From NCBI RefSeq assembly GCF_002797975.1, contig NZ_PGET01000001.1, positions 3,038,001-3,102,000 of the forward strand: DNA of 64,000 nt, given 5' to 3'. Both the position numbers and the translations under genes were made by a program. Source of the stretch: [Clostridium] celerecrescens 18A. Its GTDB lineage: Bacteria > Bacillota > Clostridia > Lachnospirales > Lachnospiraceae. Shown here in pieces: positions 42,921 through 54,520 of the stretch. The number at the start of each line of letters is the position of its first letter. Within the stretch, counting starts at the first letter, position 1. A model generated the notes under the pieces. The model worked only from the letters and a program-made list of their open reading frames with translations. It was not told the origin of the DNA and ran no database searches.

Positions 42921-44357
42921 ATGACAAATGAAGTATTGCTTCAAAAGATCCTGGAATTATCGGGAGGGAAAGAAAATATTGCAGCCGCGGCCAGCTGCAT
43001 GACACGCCTTCGCTTAAAGGTAAAGAATCCTGATCTGATGCAGGAGAAGGAACTGAAAGAGATTTCGGGAGTTCTTGGCCTGGTTGCAAACGGAATCGAT
43101 GTACAGGTGGTCGTCGGCCCCGGAAAGGCCAGAAAGCTCATGGATATCTGCCACGGCCTTGGGATCCCAAGTGAGCTTGGCGGCAAAGGGCTCTCCACCA
43201 ATGCTTCCTGGCAGGAAAACAAAGAAGCAGTAAAGGCCGGCCAGAAAGGAAACGGGTTAAAGAGCAGCATACGGGTTATCTCCGATATCTTTATTCCTAT
43301 GATTCCTGCTATCGTCGCGGCCGGTTTATGCAACGGTGTTGCCAATATCATCGGTCAGGGCGTGGAAGCGCAGATGTTGGGAGGCAGCTTCTGGACTCTT
43401 CTTGTCACTATACTAAAGCTGTTCGGTGGTGCATTTCTCGGTTATTTTTCAATTTTTACCGGTGTCAATGCAGCAAAAAGCTTTGGAGCAACGCCTGCCC
43501 TGGGCGGCATGATCGGCTCTATGAGCATTATGTCACAGATCACGGACATATCAAAGTTCTTTGGCCTTTACAATGAACAGATTCCAAACAGCTCAACCTT
43601 AATTAGCGGTAAGGGCGGAATCATCGGTGTGATCATCGGTGTCTGGGTTCTCTCCAAGGTAGAACGCTGGGTGCGCAAACATGTTCCCGATGTCCTTGAT
43701 ATCATGCTGACCGGATTCTTAAGCATTCTGATCACCGGTACCTTGTTCGTACTGGTACTGATGCCGGCTGCCGGCTTTTTATCTGACGGTCTTGTCTGGG
43801 TATTATCCCTCCTTGTAAATTCCGCAAATCCGGTCGTCAGTGTTTTATCCGGGTACATTATGTCAGCCGTATTCCTTCCCCTTGTCCTTTTGGGACTGCA
43901 TCATGGGCTGGTTCCAATCTATGCGGTTCAGCTGGAACAAATGGGCGGAGTCTCCTTATTCCCGGTCCTGGCCATGGCTGGTGCAGGGCAGGTGGGTGCA
44001 GCCATTGCCATCTATCTGAAAGCAAAACGAAGCGGAAACAAACGCTTAAAGAGCGTCATCATCGGTGCACTGCCTTCTGGATTCTTAGGCATCGGCGAAC
44101 CGCTTATTTATGGAGTTACGCTTCCGTTAGGTAAGCCTTTCATAACTGCAGGCCTGGGAGCCGGTTTCGGCGGAGCCTATGTGATGCTCATGCATGTAAG
44201 AAGCATTGCCTGGAGCCCTTCGGGCCTGTTAGCCATTCCCATCATGAGCAGCCCTGTTAATATGCTTAATTATTTTATGGGTCTGGTGATCGCTTACATT
44301 GCCGGATTTATCATTACCGGCCTGTTCATTAAGGAAGATGAAGTTGCAAAAGCTTAA
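42921..44357 (+). CDS. murP: PTS EIIBC component, probably MurNAc-specific
   Basis: This 478-residue protein has an N-terminal EIIB domain with phosphorylated C26 (AAAASCMTRLRLKVKN). An EIIC domain of about ten membrane segments follows (FLGIGEPLIYGVTLPLGKPF near the end). There is no EIIA domain, as expected for MurP-type transporters, which borrow a glucose-type EIIA. GGAGGTG precedes the ATG at MTNEVLL. Position after murR-murQ gives the substrate; sequence alone would only say sucrose/trehalose/MurNAc group. Confidence 0.87.
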   Translation: MTNEVLLQKILELSGGKENIAAAASCMTRLRLKVKNPDLMQEKELKEISGVLGLVANGIDVQVVVGPGKARKLMDICHGLGIPSELGGKGLSTNASWQENKEAVKAGQKGNGLKSSIRVISDIFIPMIPAIVAAGLCNGVANIIGQGVEAQMLGGSFWTLLVTILKLFGGAFLGYFSIFTGVNAAKSFGATPALGGMIGSMSIMSQITDISKFFGLYNEQIPNSSTLISGKGGIIGVIIGVWVLSKVERWVRKHVPDVLDIMLTGFLSILITGTLFVLVLMPAAGFLSDGLVWVLSLLVNSANPVVSVLSGYIMSAVFLPLVLLGLHHGLVPIYAVQLEQMGGVSLFPVLAMAGAGQVGAAIAIYLKAKRSGNKRLKSVIIGALPSGFLGIGEPLIYGVTLPLGKPFITAGLGAGFGGAYVMLMHVRSIAWSPSGLLAIPIMSSPVNMLNYFMGLVIAYIAGFIITGLFIKEDEVAKA

Positions 44358-44404
44358 GCTTACCTGCTGAAAATGAACCTAAATCAGACTGCCCGGCTGG
44401 CCTT

Positions 44405-44432
44405 TTGCTTGATTTCTGTCCTTCCCTATAAT
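44405..44432 (+). promoter_or_regulatory. Candidate promoter of the DUF3842 gene
   Basis: TTGCTT, 16-nt spacer, TATAAT, 28 nt before the start codon. Confidence 0.5.
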
Positions 44433-44460
44433 ACAATAGAGGGGTAAGGAGGACGAAGAC

Positions 44461-44865
44461 ATGAAAATCGTTATCATTGACGGGCAGGGCGGCAAAATGG
44501 GGCAGTCCGTCATCGCTCAGTTAAAAAAGTCCTATCCCAGTCTTTCAGTCATTGCCATCGGGACCAATTCCATTGCTACTTCCGCCATGTTAAAGGCAGG
44601 AGCCGATGCAGGTGCAACCGGTGAGAATCCTGTCCTAGTGGCCAGCCGGGATGCAGATGTTATCATCGGTCCTATTGGGATCGTCATTGCCGATTCTCTC
44701 CTGGGAGAGATCACTCCAGCCATGGCTGAGGCCATCGGAAAAAGCCGTGCTTATAAGATCCTTATACCGGTGAATAAATGCAATCATTATGTAGTGGGCT
44801 GTGAAAACCTGACTTTAACGGAATCCATTGCCCTGGTAATCAAAGAGGTGGAGAATCTTTTATGA
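44461..44865 (+). CDS. DUF3842 family protein
   Basis: This 134-residue protein begins MKIVIIDGQGGKMGQSVIAQ, a short Rossmann-like glycine motif. Conserved stretches NSIATSAMLKAGADAGATGE and IGPIGIVIADSLLGEITP follow. It matches the DUF3842 family, which is common in clostridia and of unknown function; the fold suggests nucleotide or cofactor binding. AAGGAGG precedes the ATG. It is monocistronic by its signals, and its terminator overlaps its stop codon. Confidence 0.8.
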   Translation: MKIVIIDGQGGKMGQSVIAQLKKSYPSLSVIAIGTNSIATSAMLKAGADAGATGENPVLVASRDADVIIGPIGIVIADSLLGEITPAMAEAIGKSRAYKILIPVNKCNHYVVGCENLTLTESIALVIKEVENLL

Positions 44866-44878
44866 TCTCCACCTCTTT
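44842..44878 (+). terminator. Terminator overlapping the DUF3842 stop codon
   Basis: AAAGAGGTGGAGA pairs with TCTCCACCTCTTT over 13 bp; the stop codon lies in the 11-nt loop. The following T content is low (GTTTATG), so efficiency may be modest. It could also serve the convergent guaB transcript. Confidence 0.65.
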
Positions 44879-44923
44879 GTTTATGAAAATGTTGTATTTA
44901 CCTTCGGTTCATCAAACGGCTAT

Positions 44924-46405
<1,482 letters not shown>

Positions 46406-46416
46406 TTATTAATGAA

Positions 46417-46442
46417 ACTAATAAGTCTTTTTACTTGTTAGT
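46417..46442 (-). promoter_or_regulatory. Inverted repeat at the guaB transcription start
   Basis: ACTAACAAGT-AAAAAG-ACTTATTAGT pairs at 9 of 10 positions and begins at the expected +1. It may be an operator or a 5' stabilising hairpin. Confidence 0.45.
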
Positions 46443-46447
46443 TACAT

Positions 46448-46476
46448 AGTTTAACAAATTTTACAGGGGTTGTCAA
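46448..46476 (-). promoter_or_regulatory. Sigma-A promoter of guaB
   Basis: TTGACA, 17-nt spacer, TAAACT on the minus strand, about 70 nt before the guaB start. Confidence 0.75.
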
Positions 46477-46538
46477 CGGACATTTTCCGGTTTCTTTCCG
46501 TCACTCATGGACAGCCCATGGACAGCTTTTCTGTAAGG

Positions 46539-46582
46539 AAAAAGGAACCGGCCGGTTTTTTTAACCGACTGATTCCTTTTTC
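46539..46582 (-). terminator. Terminator of the small membrane protein gene
   Basis: AAAAAGGAA pairs with TTCCTTTTT, with GGTT/AACC inside and a T-rich loop, directly after the stop codon at 46585. A and T flanks allow function on both strands. Confidence 0.7.
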
Positions 46583-46584
46583 TT

Positions 46585-47094
46585 TTATACTTCTCTTATA
46601 ACCTTACGGGGCGCTGTCATCCTCATGCACTGGAGCAGCTTATCGTTAGGTTCAAATATGATCTTTGTGGTTTCTGCACCGGACTGGCTGATTAATGTAT
46701 AAGTCTTTGCTCCCGGTACGTGGGATGAAAAATCAAGTAATTTCATGCTTTTTGTTTCATGATCCCTGGCCTCTGTGGAACCAGTGGGAGCTACGATCTG
46801 GATCCCTTCCATGGAACCTTCCCAGGCCTTCTTTCTCTTGCTTCTGCCGTAGATCCGGTCGATGGATAGAGTGTTGGTCACAAATAAGTATTCAAATTCC
46901 ACTTCGCTGTTTCGGAATACAAAGTATGTGGCGGCTGCGGCTGCAAGCAGAATAAGCACTCCAAAGATTCCGAAAACCGGAGACATGGAGAGGAAAAATG
47001 CAATTACGCATAGGATTCCCATCGCAATTTTTATCAACATGGTATAGGCAGGTGATTTTCGCTTCACCAGCCATTCTGCATACATTTCATTCAT
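46585..47094 (-). CDS. Small two-helix membrane protein, possibly DUF6106-like
   Basis: This 169-residue protein begins MNEMYAEWLVKRKSPAYTML. Two hydrophobic segments at about 20-65 (IAMGILCVIAFFLSM and FGVLILLAAAAATYFVF) precede a soluble part beginning SEVEFEYLFVTNTLSIDRIYG. The C-terminal domain resembles a pleckstrin-homology-like fold in pattern (DHETKSMKLLDFSSHV). A longer frame to 47298 crosses strong hairpins and is rejected. The DUF6106 label is from memory of family wording and is tentative. Function unknown. Confidence 0.6.
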   Translation of the reverse strand: MNEMYAEWLVKRKSPAYTMLIKIAMGILCVIAFFLSMSPVFGIFGVLILLAAAAATYFVFRNSEVEFEYLFVTNTLSIDRIYGRSKRKKAWEGSMEGIQIVAPTGSTEARDHETKSMKLLDFSSHVPGAKTYTLISQSGAETTKIIFEPNDKLLQCMRMTAPRKVIREV

Positions 47095-47189
47095 AACGAT
47101 TTGGGTCCTTTCTTGTTTCCTGCATGGCTGCTTAGAGGGGAAGGGGCTTATCCTGATTGGGGATATGGTGGGTGGGGTACCGGGAGTCC

Positions 47190-47318
47190 GCAGTGCAGCT
47201 GGTAAAGCCACAGGCTTTACCAGCTCACGGGCATTCGCCCTATGAAACAGAACATGGAAAAATTTTCTTATGTGCAAGCACAACGTAAATTTTTTCATGT
47301 TCTGTTTCGCACTGCTCG
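47190..47318 (-). repeat. Multi-hairpin intergenic element downstream of groEL
   Basis: An outer GCAGTGC/GCACTGC pair encloses three stems. The first is a ~22-bp inverted repeat with arms at 47244-47265 and 47287-47308 (GAAACAGAACATG and its complement). The second is GGGC-GAAT-GCCC. The third is a perfect 13-bp hairpin at 47197-47225 (AGCTGGTAAAGCC, 3-nt loop). No long U-run follows the 13-bp stem, so it is not a simple terminator. It could be a miniature palindromic mobile element or a structured RNA. The rest of 47095-47189 shows nothing. Confidence 0.6.
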
Positions 47319-47333
47319 TTGCTTACTTGAAAA

Positions 47334-48956
<1,623 letters not shown>

Positions 48957-49034
48957 TCATTCCTCCAGTTTTCTGTTAAAATAAATATACGTACTATCTA
49001 AAACCTGACCTTATGAAGCTTATCGCCTTCCTGA

Positions 49035-49325
49035 TTATTCGATCACTGCTAATATGTCATTCTGTTTTACGATCACATATTTCTCGCTCTCTTCTCCGGT
49101 CTCTATCTCTGTTCCTGAATACTTGGAGAAGATTACTTTATCGCCCACTTTAACCTGCATGGTAACTTCCTTGCCGTCTACCAGACCGCCAGGTCCTACT
49201 GCGGTGACTTCCGCCTGCTGCGGCTTCTCTTTTGCCTGACCCGGCAGAACAATACCGGACTTTGTTGTCTCCTCTGCAACCAATGGTTTTAACACAACTT
49301 TGTCAAATAATGGTACTAATTTCAT
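49035..49325 (-). CDS. groES: Co-chaperonin GroES
   Basis: This 96-residue co-chaperonin begins MKLVPLFDKVVLKPLVAEE. The mobile loop is ETTKSGIVLPGQAKEKPQ and the roof region reads VGPGGLVDGKEV. GAGGAATTG precedes the ATG. It is the first gene of the operon and caps the GroEL ring. Confidence 0.97.
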   Translation of the reverse strand: MKLVPLFDKVVLKPLVAEETTKSGIVLPGQAKEKPQQAEVTAVGPGGLVDGKEVTMQVKVGDKVIFSKYSGTEIETGEESEKYVIVKQNDILAVIE

Positions 49326-49406
49326 TGCAATTCCTCCTCATAACTTTCTGCTTATTATTTCTTTCTTTGGCCATCCGAAAGAAGTTTTATTTTATTCACA
49401 TAATAA

Positions 49407-49449
49407 GTTATATCACTCATTATTAGCACTGTCAATAGTTGAGTGCTAA
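49407..49449 (-). promoter_or_regulatory. groES-groEL promoter with CIRCE operator (HrcA site)
   Basis: The CIRCE inverted repeat TTAGCACT-N10-GAGTGCTAA spans 49423-49449, with one arm shortened by a single mismatch (G for C). TTGACA inside it and TATAAC 17 nt further form the sigma-A promoter. HrcA repression of the chaperonin operon is therefore expected. Confidence 0.9.
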
Positions 49450-49576
49450 CTTTATATTTTTTTTACATTTTTACCATATTTGTACGATTTTCTCCTTTAC
49501 TTACATAGTTTATAGAAATTTTCTTATTATATACCTTTATTTTTTCGGATGAACGTATTACAATAACTAAGAGAAT

Positions 49577-49618
49577 GAAGCGCCTTACAAGCGCACCATT
49601 GTGCCCATCAAGCATAAG
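49577..49618 (+). repeat. Two-hairpin leader element, diverged copy upstream of the YtxH-like gene
   Basis: It reads GAAGCGCCTTACAAGCGCAC and continues CATTGTGCCCATCAAGCAT. It aligns along its length with the copy starting at 49628, giving a tandem pair with a 52-nt period. GCGC and TT pair with AAGCGC, and GCAC with GTGC. Confidence 0.5.
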
Positions 49619-49627
49619 CCGTGACAA

Positions 49628-49669
49628 GGAAGCACCTTGCAGGCATACCTCTATGCCCAGAATACATGG
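49628..49669 (+). repeat. Two-hairpin leader element, copy upstream of the YtxH-like gene
   Basis: It reads GGAAGCACCTTGCAGGCATA and continues CCTCTATGCCCAGAATACATGG. CCT-TGC-AGG and GGCATA/TATGCC are alternative stems. The second stem keeps pairing relative to the copy at 54381 (GGGTATA/TATACCC) through changes on both sides. It ends 11 nt before the GAAAGGAG ribosome binding site of the next gene. Confidence 0.6.
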
Positions 49670-49696
49670 ACGGTAATAAGGAAAGGAGTGTTTCAA

Positions 49697-50341
49697 ATGG
49701 CAAAAAAGGGTAATGGGTTTGGAAAATTCGTGGCACTGGCCACTGTGGCCGGCGTTGTTGCTGCCGGCATCTCTTACTTTACGAAATACAAATCCTTCCA
49801 CAAAGAACTGGAAGAAAATTTCCACGACTTTGAGGATGAGGGAAATGACGACATTTCCAAAATTGACAGCACGATGAACCGCAACTATGTTTCTTTGCAT
49901 GCCAATAAGGATGAATTTAAGGTTGCCGCTGATCATATGGCAGATGCTGCCAAGGATGCGGTTAGTGCGGCAAGAAACTTAGTAAAGGATGCAGCGAGCA
50001 TAGTTTCTGATACGGCAAAGGAAGCGGCTTCAGCCGTAGCATTTACCGCAAAGGACATGTTTGACGCTGCAAAAGAACAGACAGATGGGTTTTTAGACGA
50101 CGAAGAGTTTACGGAAGATGGCGGTTTGGATTACGCTGCCGGAGCCGCAGACCAGCTGGCAGAAAAAGCCAAAGAGACTGCAGATACGATAAAAGAAACA
50201 GCAGAAACTGCTGCCGAAGCAGTAAAAGATGCAGCAAAGGATGGGATTGATGCGGCAAAAGAAGCGGCGAATTCCACCGGAGCAGCGATGAAAGAACTGG
50301 CCGATGAAACTACTACCATTGTGGAAGAAGAAATGGATTAA
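49697..50341 (+). CDS. YtxH-like alanine-rich membrane-anchored protein
   Basis: This 214-residue protein has one N-terminal hydrophobic segment at about 8-28 (FVALATVAGVVAAGISYF). The rest is Ala/Lys/Asp/Glu-rich sequence with repeated 11-residue-like periodicity (KETADTIKETAETAAEAVKD, AAKDGIDAAKEAA). Such repeats form long amphipathic helices, as in YtxH and LEA-like stress proteins. GAAAGGAG precedes the ATG. It is monocistronic with a clear terminator. A role in stress or envelope protection is inference. Confidence 0.65.
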   Translation: MAKKGNGFGKFVALATVAGVVAAGISYFTKYKSFHKELEENFHDFEDEGNDDISKIDSTMNRNYVSLHANKDEFKVAADHMADAAKDAVSAARNLVKDAASIVSDTAKEAASAVAFTAKDMFDAAKEQTDGFLDDEEFTEDGGLDYAAGAADQLAEKAKETADTIKETAETAAEAVKDAAKDGIDAAKEAANSTGAAMKELADETTTIVEEEMD

Positions 50342-50365
50342 TCATAATCTAAAAGAAGAAATTGA

Positions 50366-50407
50366 AAAAGCCATTGGAAAGCATTTGCTCTCCAATGGCT
50401 TTTTTTC
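50366..50407. terminator. Terminator between the YtxH-like gene and rhaD
   Basis: AAAAGCCATTGGA pairs with TCCAATGGCTTTT over 13 bp and is followed by further T residues. Convergent genes share it. Confidence 0.85.
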
Positions 50408-50412
50408 ACAGA

Positions 50413-51240
50413 CTATTTCTCATACAGAAATTCTTCCGGCAGATTCACTTTAAAATCAACCGCCAGATCACGGAAGTTTTGAGGCGTGATGGTCTGAAGC
50501 TTATCCGGCCGTATGGAAAGCACCTTAACAAGGATTTCCGCAGACTTTTCTACCGTATGCATAAGACCAAAGGTCAGGTCAAAGTCCTCTCCTGAGGCAA
50601 ATAAGCCGTGATGAGCCCACACAGCCACATCGTACTTCTTCATCAGCTCACTGGTTGCCACTGCGATGTCTCGTCCGCCAGGCACCATCCAGCCAACAAC
50701 ACCTACGCCGTCCGGGAAAACCACCGGACATTCTGTTGCCATCTCCCATAATTCCCTGGTGAAGACTTTATCCTCTAAGGGAAGAACAAAGGTTAGGGCA
50801 ATTACATTGGCAGGATGGGCATGGTAGATCACCCTGTGCTTACCGGATGTAGCCTCTTTCTTTACTTCATGGTTCATAAGATGGGAAGGAAGCTCGCTGG
50901 TGGGACGCCCGCCGTTTACTAACCCCCAGCGGATTCTGTAATTCTCACCGCTCTCATCTACCTCAATGATACAGGTATTGGCTTCCGGATCCAGGATTAC
51001 GTTGCGGAAATATTTCCCGCTTCCGGTCACCATGAAATACTCTCCTGCCAGATCCTTTACACTGGTTCCGATGGGCTGCCAGGGATTCTTATCCGTAAAG
51101 ACCTCTTTCACTGATTCTACCTCTGACTCCTTTATGCGGTAGCTTAAATTGCCGCCGTTTCTCTCATGCCAGTTCTGACGGAAACCGTCGTCGCATAAAC
51201 GGATAAAGCCTTTTACAAATTCAGTATCTAAAATATTCAT
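50413..51240 (-). CDS. rhaD: Rhamnulose-1-phosphate aldolase
   Basis: This 275-residue class II aldolase splits L-rhamnulose-1-phosphate into dihydroxyacetone phosphate and L-lactaldehyde. Zinc histidines lie in YHAHPANVIALTF near 139-141 and WAHHGLFASG near 210. AAGGAG precedes MNILDTEF; a longer frame to 51303 runs into rhaA and lacks a good site. Last gene of the rha operon, 13 nt after rhaA. Confidence 0.93.
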   Translation of the reverse strand: MNILDTEFVKGFIRLCDDGFRQNWHERNGGNLSYRIKESEVESVKEVFTDKNPWQPIGTSVKDLAGEYFMVTGSGKYFRNVILDPEANTCIIEVDESGENYRIRWGLVNGGRPTSELPSHLMNHEVKKEATSGKHRVIYHAHPANVIALTFVLPLEDKVFTRELWEMATECPVVFPDGVGVVGWMVPGGRDIAVATSELMKKYDVAVWAHHGLFASGEDFDLTFGLMHTVEKSAEILVKVLSIRPDKLQTITPQNFRDLAVDFKVNLPEEFLYEK

Positions 51241-51253
51241 ATTCTTTTTCTCC

Positions 51254-52504
51254 TTATTTCCGGTTAAGCAGCACTTCTTTTTCATAGCTGCGTATTTCCT
51301 CAAACCAATCTTCCTTTGCCGGAACTCCGTTTATCTCACAGAAATAATTCCATACATCGCCAACAGGATAAAGCTTAAGTTCTTCCTGAAGCATCATCTG
51401 CTCTGTAAAGTCTCGTTCCTTCTGTAACAAGGCAAGCCTTTCATTGGGAAGAAGAAGGGCATTTAACAACGCCTTCTGCATATTGCGCATTCCCACAATC
51501 CAGGCGCTTAAGCGGTTGATGCTTGCATCAAAGAAGTCAAGGGCTAAAAGAACGCGGTCAGCCCCGCCCCGGATGATTTCCTTTGCAATCTCTTTTGTCT
51601 CATCGTCAAACAACACCACATGGTCACTGTCCCACCGCACCGGCCTTGTTACATGAAGGGCAACCTTGTCAAAGAACAGGAGCATGGAGGATATCTTATC
51701 GGATACCACCTCTGTGGGATGATAATGGCCGCTGTCCAGCAGGCAAAGGATATCGTTCTTGGAAGCGTAATTCATATAAAATTCATGGGAACCAACCGTA
51801 CAGCTTTCCACACCGATTCCAAATACCTTGGATTCTACGGCTACATATACCTTGGTTTTATCGTAATCCATGGAAAGGATCTGGTCAAGAGAATCTTTTA
51901 ACCGCGCCCTTGGGGAGGTACGGTCCGCCGGAATATCCTTAAAACCGTCAGGAATCCAGATGTTCATGGTACATGGAGTTCCCTGCTCTCCGGCGAAGTA
52001 TTCGGAAATACGGATGCATGCCTGAACGTGTCTGATCCAGAAGCTGCGGATTTCCTCGTTTTCACTGGACAAGGTGGCATTCTCTGCCTTTGGATGGGAA
52101 AACAGGGTGGGATTAAAATCAATGCCGATTCCTCTTTCCTTTGCAAAATCTGCCCATTTTGCAAAATGCTTCGGTTCCAGCTGATCACGGTCCGCCCATT
52201 CTCCTTCTTCAAATACGGCATAGCTTGCATGAAGGTTAATCCTGTGCTTTCCAGGAATCAGGCTCAGCGCTTTGCCCATATCATTCATCAGCTCCTGAGG
52301 ATTTCTGGCACGTCCCGGATAATTGCCAGTCGTCTGAATGCCGCCTGACAGCCCGCCTGCTCCGTCAAATCCTATTACATCATCTCCCTGCCAGCAGTGC
52401 ATGGAGACAGGAATCTTCTTCAGTGCCTCCAATGCCTCATCGGTATTAACCCCAATGGCCTTGTATGCTTCTTTTGCTGTTTCATATCTTTCCTTTATTG
52501 TCAT
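51254..52504 (-). CDS. rhaA: L-rhamnose isomerase
   Basis: This 416-residue isomerase converts L-rhamnose to L-rhamnulose with two divalent metals. Recognisable segments are [50 protein letters not shown] and [28 protein letters not shown] precedes the ATG. It lies between rhaM and rhaD. Confidence 0.95.
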   Translation of the reverse strand: MTIKERYETAKEAYKAIGVNTDEALEALKKIPVSMHCWQGDDVIGFDGAGGLSGGIQTTGNYPGRARNPQELMNDMGKALSLIPGKHRINLHASYAVFEEGEWADRDQLEPKHFAKWADFAKERGIGIDFNPTLFSHPKAENATLSSENEEIRSFWIRHVQACIRISEYFAGEQGTPCTMNIWIPDGFKDIPADRTSPRARLKDSLDQILSMDYDKTKVYVAVESKVFGIGVESCTVGSHEFYMNYASKNDILCLLDSGHYHPTEVVSDKISSMLLFFDKVALHVTRPVRWDSDHVVLFDDETKEIAKEIIRGGADRVLLALDFFDASINRLSAWIVGMRNMQKALLNALLLPNERLALLQKERDFTEQMMLQEELKLYPVGDVWNYFCEINGVPAKEDWFEEIRSYEKEVLLNRK

Positions 52505-52569
52505 GGCTCTCTTCTCCTTTTCTAAATTTCTGCCCGGGCTGTTAAGGCCGGGGCTTCCTATGATATCGT

Positions 52570-52884
52570 TCAGTCTAAATGAAATACAGGCTTTAAACTG
52601 ATAGAAACCGGGCTGTTATCCAGGTTAGTCTTCATGATGTCAGCCATATAATCCCACCATTTCCGGTTGATAGGCGTATCCGCCGATTCTGCCCACTTCT
52701 CTTCATCCTCAATTTCAATATATCCGTAGAGGACATTGGTTTCCTCATCTAAGAAAATAGAGTAATTATGTCCTCCGTGCCGGCTGATCATGTCCTTCAT
52801 TTCCGGCCAGAGTAAATTGTGCCTTTTCTCGTATTCTTCGGCCATTCCTTCATTTAAGTACATTTTAAAAGATTTTCTTATCAT
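52570..52884 (-). CDS. rhaM: L-rhamnose mutarotase
   Basis: This 104-residue protein of the RhaM/YiiL family interconverts the alpha and beta anomers of L-rhamnose. It has the usual length and motifs ([14 protein letters not shown], then [10 protein letters not shown] and [10 protein letters not shown]). The second in-frame ATG is chosen, preceded by GAGGAAGAGG; the first lies only one base from the rhaB stop. Confidence 0.92.
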   Translation of the reverse strand: MIRKSFKMYLNEGMAEEYEKRHNLLWPEMKDMISRHGGHNYSIFLDEETNVLYGYIEIEDEEKWAESADTPINRKWWDYMADIMKTNLDNSPVSISLKPVFHLD

Positions 52885-52914
52885 GCCTTTTCCTCTTCCT
52901 CCATTCTGCGACAT

Positions 52915-54348
52915 CTAATTCCCTGGCTGATACTCCTTTATGGCAAAGGACCGGTATACTGCCTCCCTTGCCTGTTTTAAGCTCTCAAATTCTCCGGCAG
53001 CCAGCATTTGAGCCAGAAGATTTCCGATGGCAGTGGCTTCTCCCGGTCCGGCATAAACGGTCCGTCCTGTGCGGTCTGCCGTCAGCCAGTTCAAATACTC
53101 CGCATTGGAGCCTCCTCCTACCACATGGATGGCCGGATAGGTCCTTCCGGTGATGGATTCCAGTTCCTTTACCGTATTTCCATAGCAGGCTGCAAGGCTG
53201 TTGTATATGACGGCCGCGATCTGTCCCGGAGTCCTTGGCACCTCCATCCCAGACCTCTCACAGAAATCCTGCACTTCCCCGATCATGCTCTCAGGAGACA
53301 GGAATACAGAAGCATTGCAGTCCACAATGGAAGGGATCACTTCCTCAGAAGCCATCTGGCAAAGCTCTGCAAAGGAATAAGCCTCTCCCTTTTCTTTCAG
53401 CTCCTTTTTCACAGACTGGATCATCCAAAGCCCCATGATGTTTTTCAAATACCGGAAGCGGTGAGCATAGCCGCCCTCATTGGTAAAATTTGCTTTCATG
53501 CTTTCCATGGAACAATCCGCCTTAGGAAGCTCTGTTCCCATCAAAGACCAGGTCCCTGAGCTGATGTAAAGGAGATCGTCCATGGAATCCCCTCCTTCAG
53601 GATCCAGGGGAACCGCCATGACGGCAGAGCCGGTATCATGAGTTGCCGGGAGGACTACCTGGCAGGTAAACCCTACTTCCTCTTCAATGGCCTTTGCCAA
53701 TGGTCCCACTGATGTACCCGGCATGGATAGTTCCCCAAACAGCCTTTCAGGCAGGCCCAGCTTCCGGATCAGTTCATAGTCCCAGGTTCCGGTTTCCGCA
53801 CTCACCAGCTGGGTGGTGGTTGCATTGGTATACTCCTGTTTTTTCACCCCTGTCAGCAGATAGTGGAAATAGTCCGGAATCATAAGGAAGGATTCCCCTT
53901 TCTCCAGATATTCCGGGGTCTCTTCCCGGACAGCCATGAGCTGATAAATGGTGTTAAAGATCTGCTTCTGGATGCCGGTTCTTCCATATAAATCTTTTAA
54001 GGAAATGATCTCATATACTTTTTCATCCATCCCCTTTGTTCTGTCATCCCGGTATCCCACCGCATTTCCAAGCAACCGGTTATCTCCGTCCAAAAGGACA
54101 AAATCCACAGCCCATGTATCGATCCCCATGGCAGCCGGAATCTTCCCAAGCTTCCTGCATTGCTTCATGCCCTCTTTAATTTCATGAAATAAAGAATCCA
54201 CGTCCCAGCACAAATGCCCATCCTTTTGCTTCATGCCATTGTCAAACCGGTAAATCTCCTTAAGGACCAGCTTTCCCTCCTTTACGTTCCCAAGAATATG
54301 GCGGCCGCTGGATGCGCCGATGTCTACGGCAAGATAATACTTCTCCAT
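52915..54348 (-). CDS. rhaB: Rhamnulokinase
   Basis: This 477-residue FGGY sugar kinase phosphorylates L-rhamnulose at O1. The N-terminal phosphate loop is LAVDIGASSGRHILG. Substrate-site segments follow as MGIDTWAVDFVLLD, then GRTGIQKQIFNTIYQL. The C-terminal domain has IHVVGGGSNAEYLNWLTADR. GGGAGAG precedes MEKYYLA. An in-frame ATG 36 nt upstream lies in the conserved leader repeat and could add MGLEENKGRVVY. First gene of rhaB-rhaM-rhaA-rhaD. Confidence 0.94.
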   Translation of the reverse strand: MEKYYLAVDIGASSGRHILGNVKEGKLVLKEIYRFDNGMKQKDGHLCWDVDSLFHEIKEGMKQCRKLGKIPAAMGIDTWAVDFVLLDGDNRLLGNAVGYRDDRTKGMDEKVYEIISLKDLYGRTGIQKQIFNTIYQLMAVREETPEYLEKGESFLMIPDYFHYLLTGVKKQEYTNATTTQLVSAETGTWDYELIRKLGLPERLFGELSMPGTSVGPLAKAIEEEVGFTCQVVLPATHDTGSAVMAVPLDPEGGDSMDDLLYISSGTWSLMGTELPKADCSMESMKANFTNEGGYAHRFRYLKNIMGLWMIQSVKKELKEKGEAYSFAELCQMASEEVIPSIVDCNASVFLSPESMIGEVQDFCERSGMEVPRTPGQIAAVIYNSLAACYGNTVKELESITGRTYPAIHVVGGGSNAEYLNWLTADRTGRTVYAGPGEATAIGNLLAQMLAAGEFESLKQAREAVYRSFAIKEYQPGN

Positions 54349-54380
54349 GTAAACCACTCTCCCTTTATTTTCTTCCAAGC

Positions 54381-54421
54381 CCATGTTTTCCGGGTATAAA
54401 GATATACCCGCAGGGTATTTC
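54381..54421 (-). repeat. Two-hairpin leader element, copy upstream of rhaB
   Basis: On the minus strand it reads GAAATACCCTGCGGGTATAT and continues CTTTATACCCGGAAAACATGG. TACCC/GGGTA competes with GGGTATA/TATACCC. The end of the element is 17 nt before the rhaB ribosome binding site. It matches the copy at 34174 at about 34 of 41 positions. Confidence 0.65.
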
Positions 54422-54451
54422 TACCTTAATCATAACGGATTTCCACAAAAA

Positions 54452-54490
54452 AAATAAGGACGCTGTTTGTTTTAAACTGCGTCCTTATTT
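54452..54490 (-). terminator. Terminator of the small coiled-coil gene
   Basis: On the minus strand AAATAAGGACGC pairs with GCGTCCTTATTT (12 bp) and a run of eight U residues follows. It separates this gene from the rha operon. Confidence 0.88.
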
Positions 54491-54520
54491 GCATATCCGT
54501 TCTCCGGTCATCTAAGCGTT

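Noticed and set aside
47095..47298. N-terminal extension of the small membrane protein gene
   Set aside because: The frame is open by chance but runs through strong hairpins, has unusual composition and lacks a ribosome binding site; the ATG at 47094 is used.
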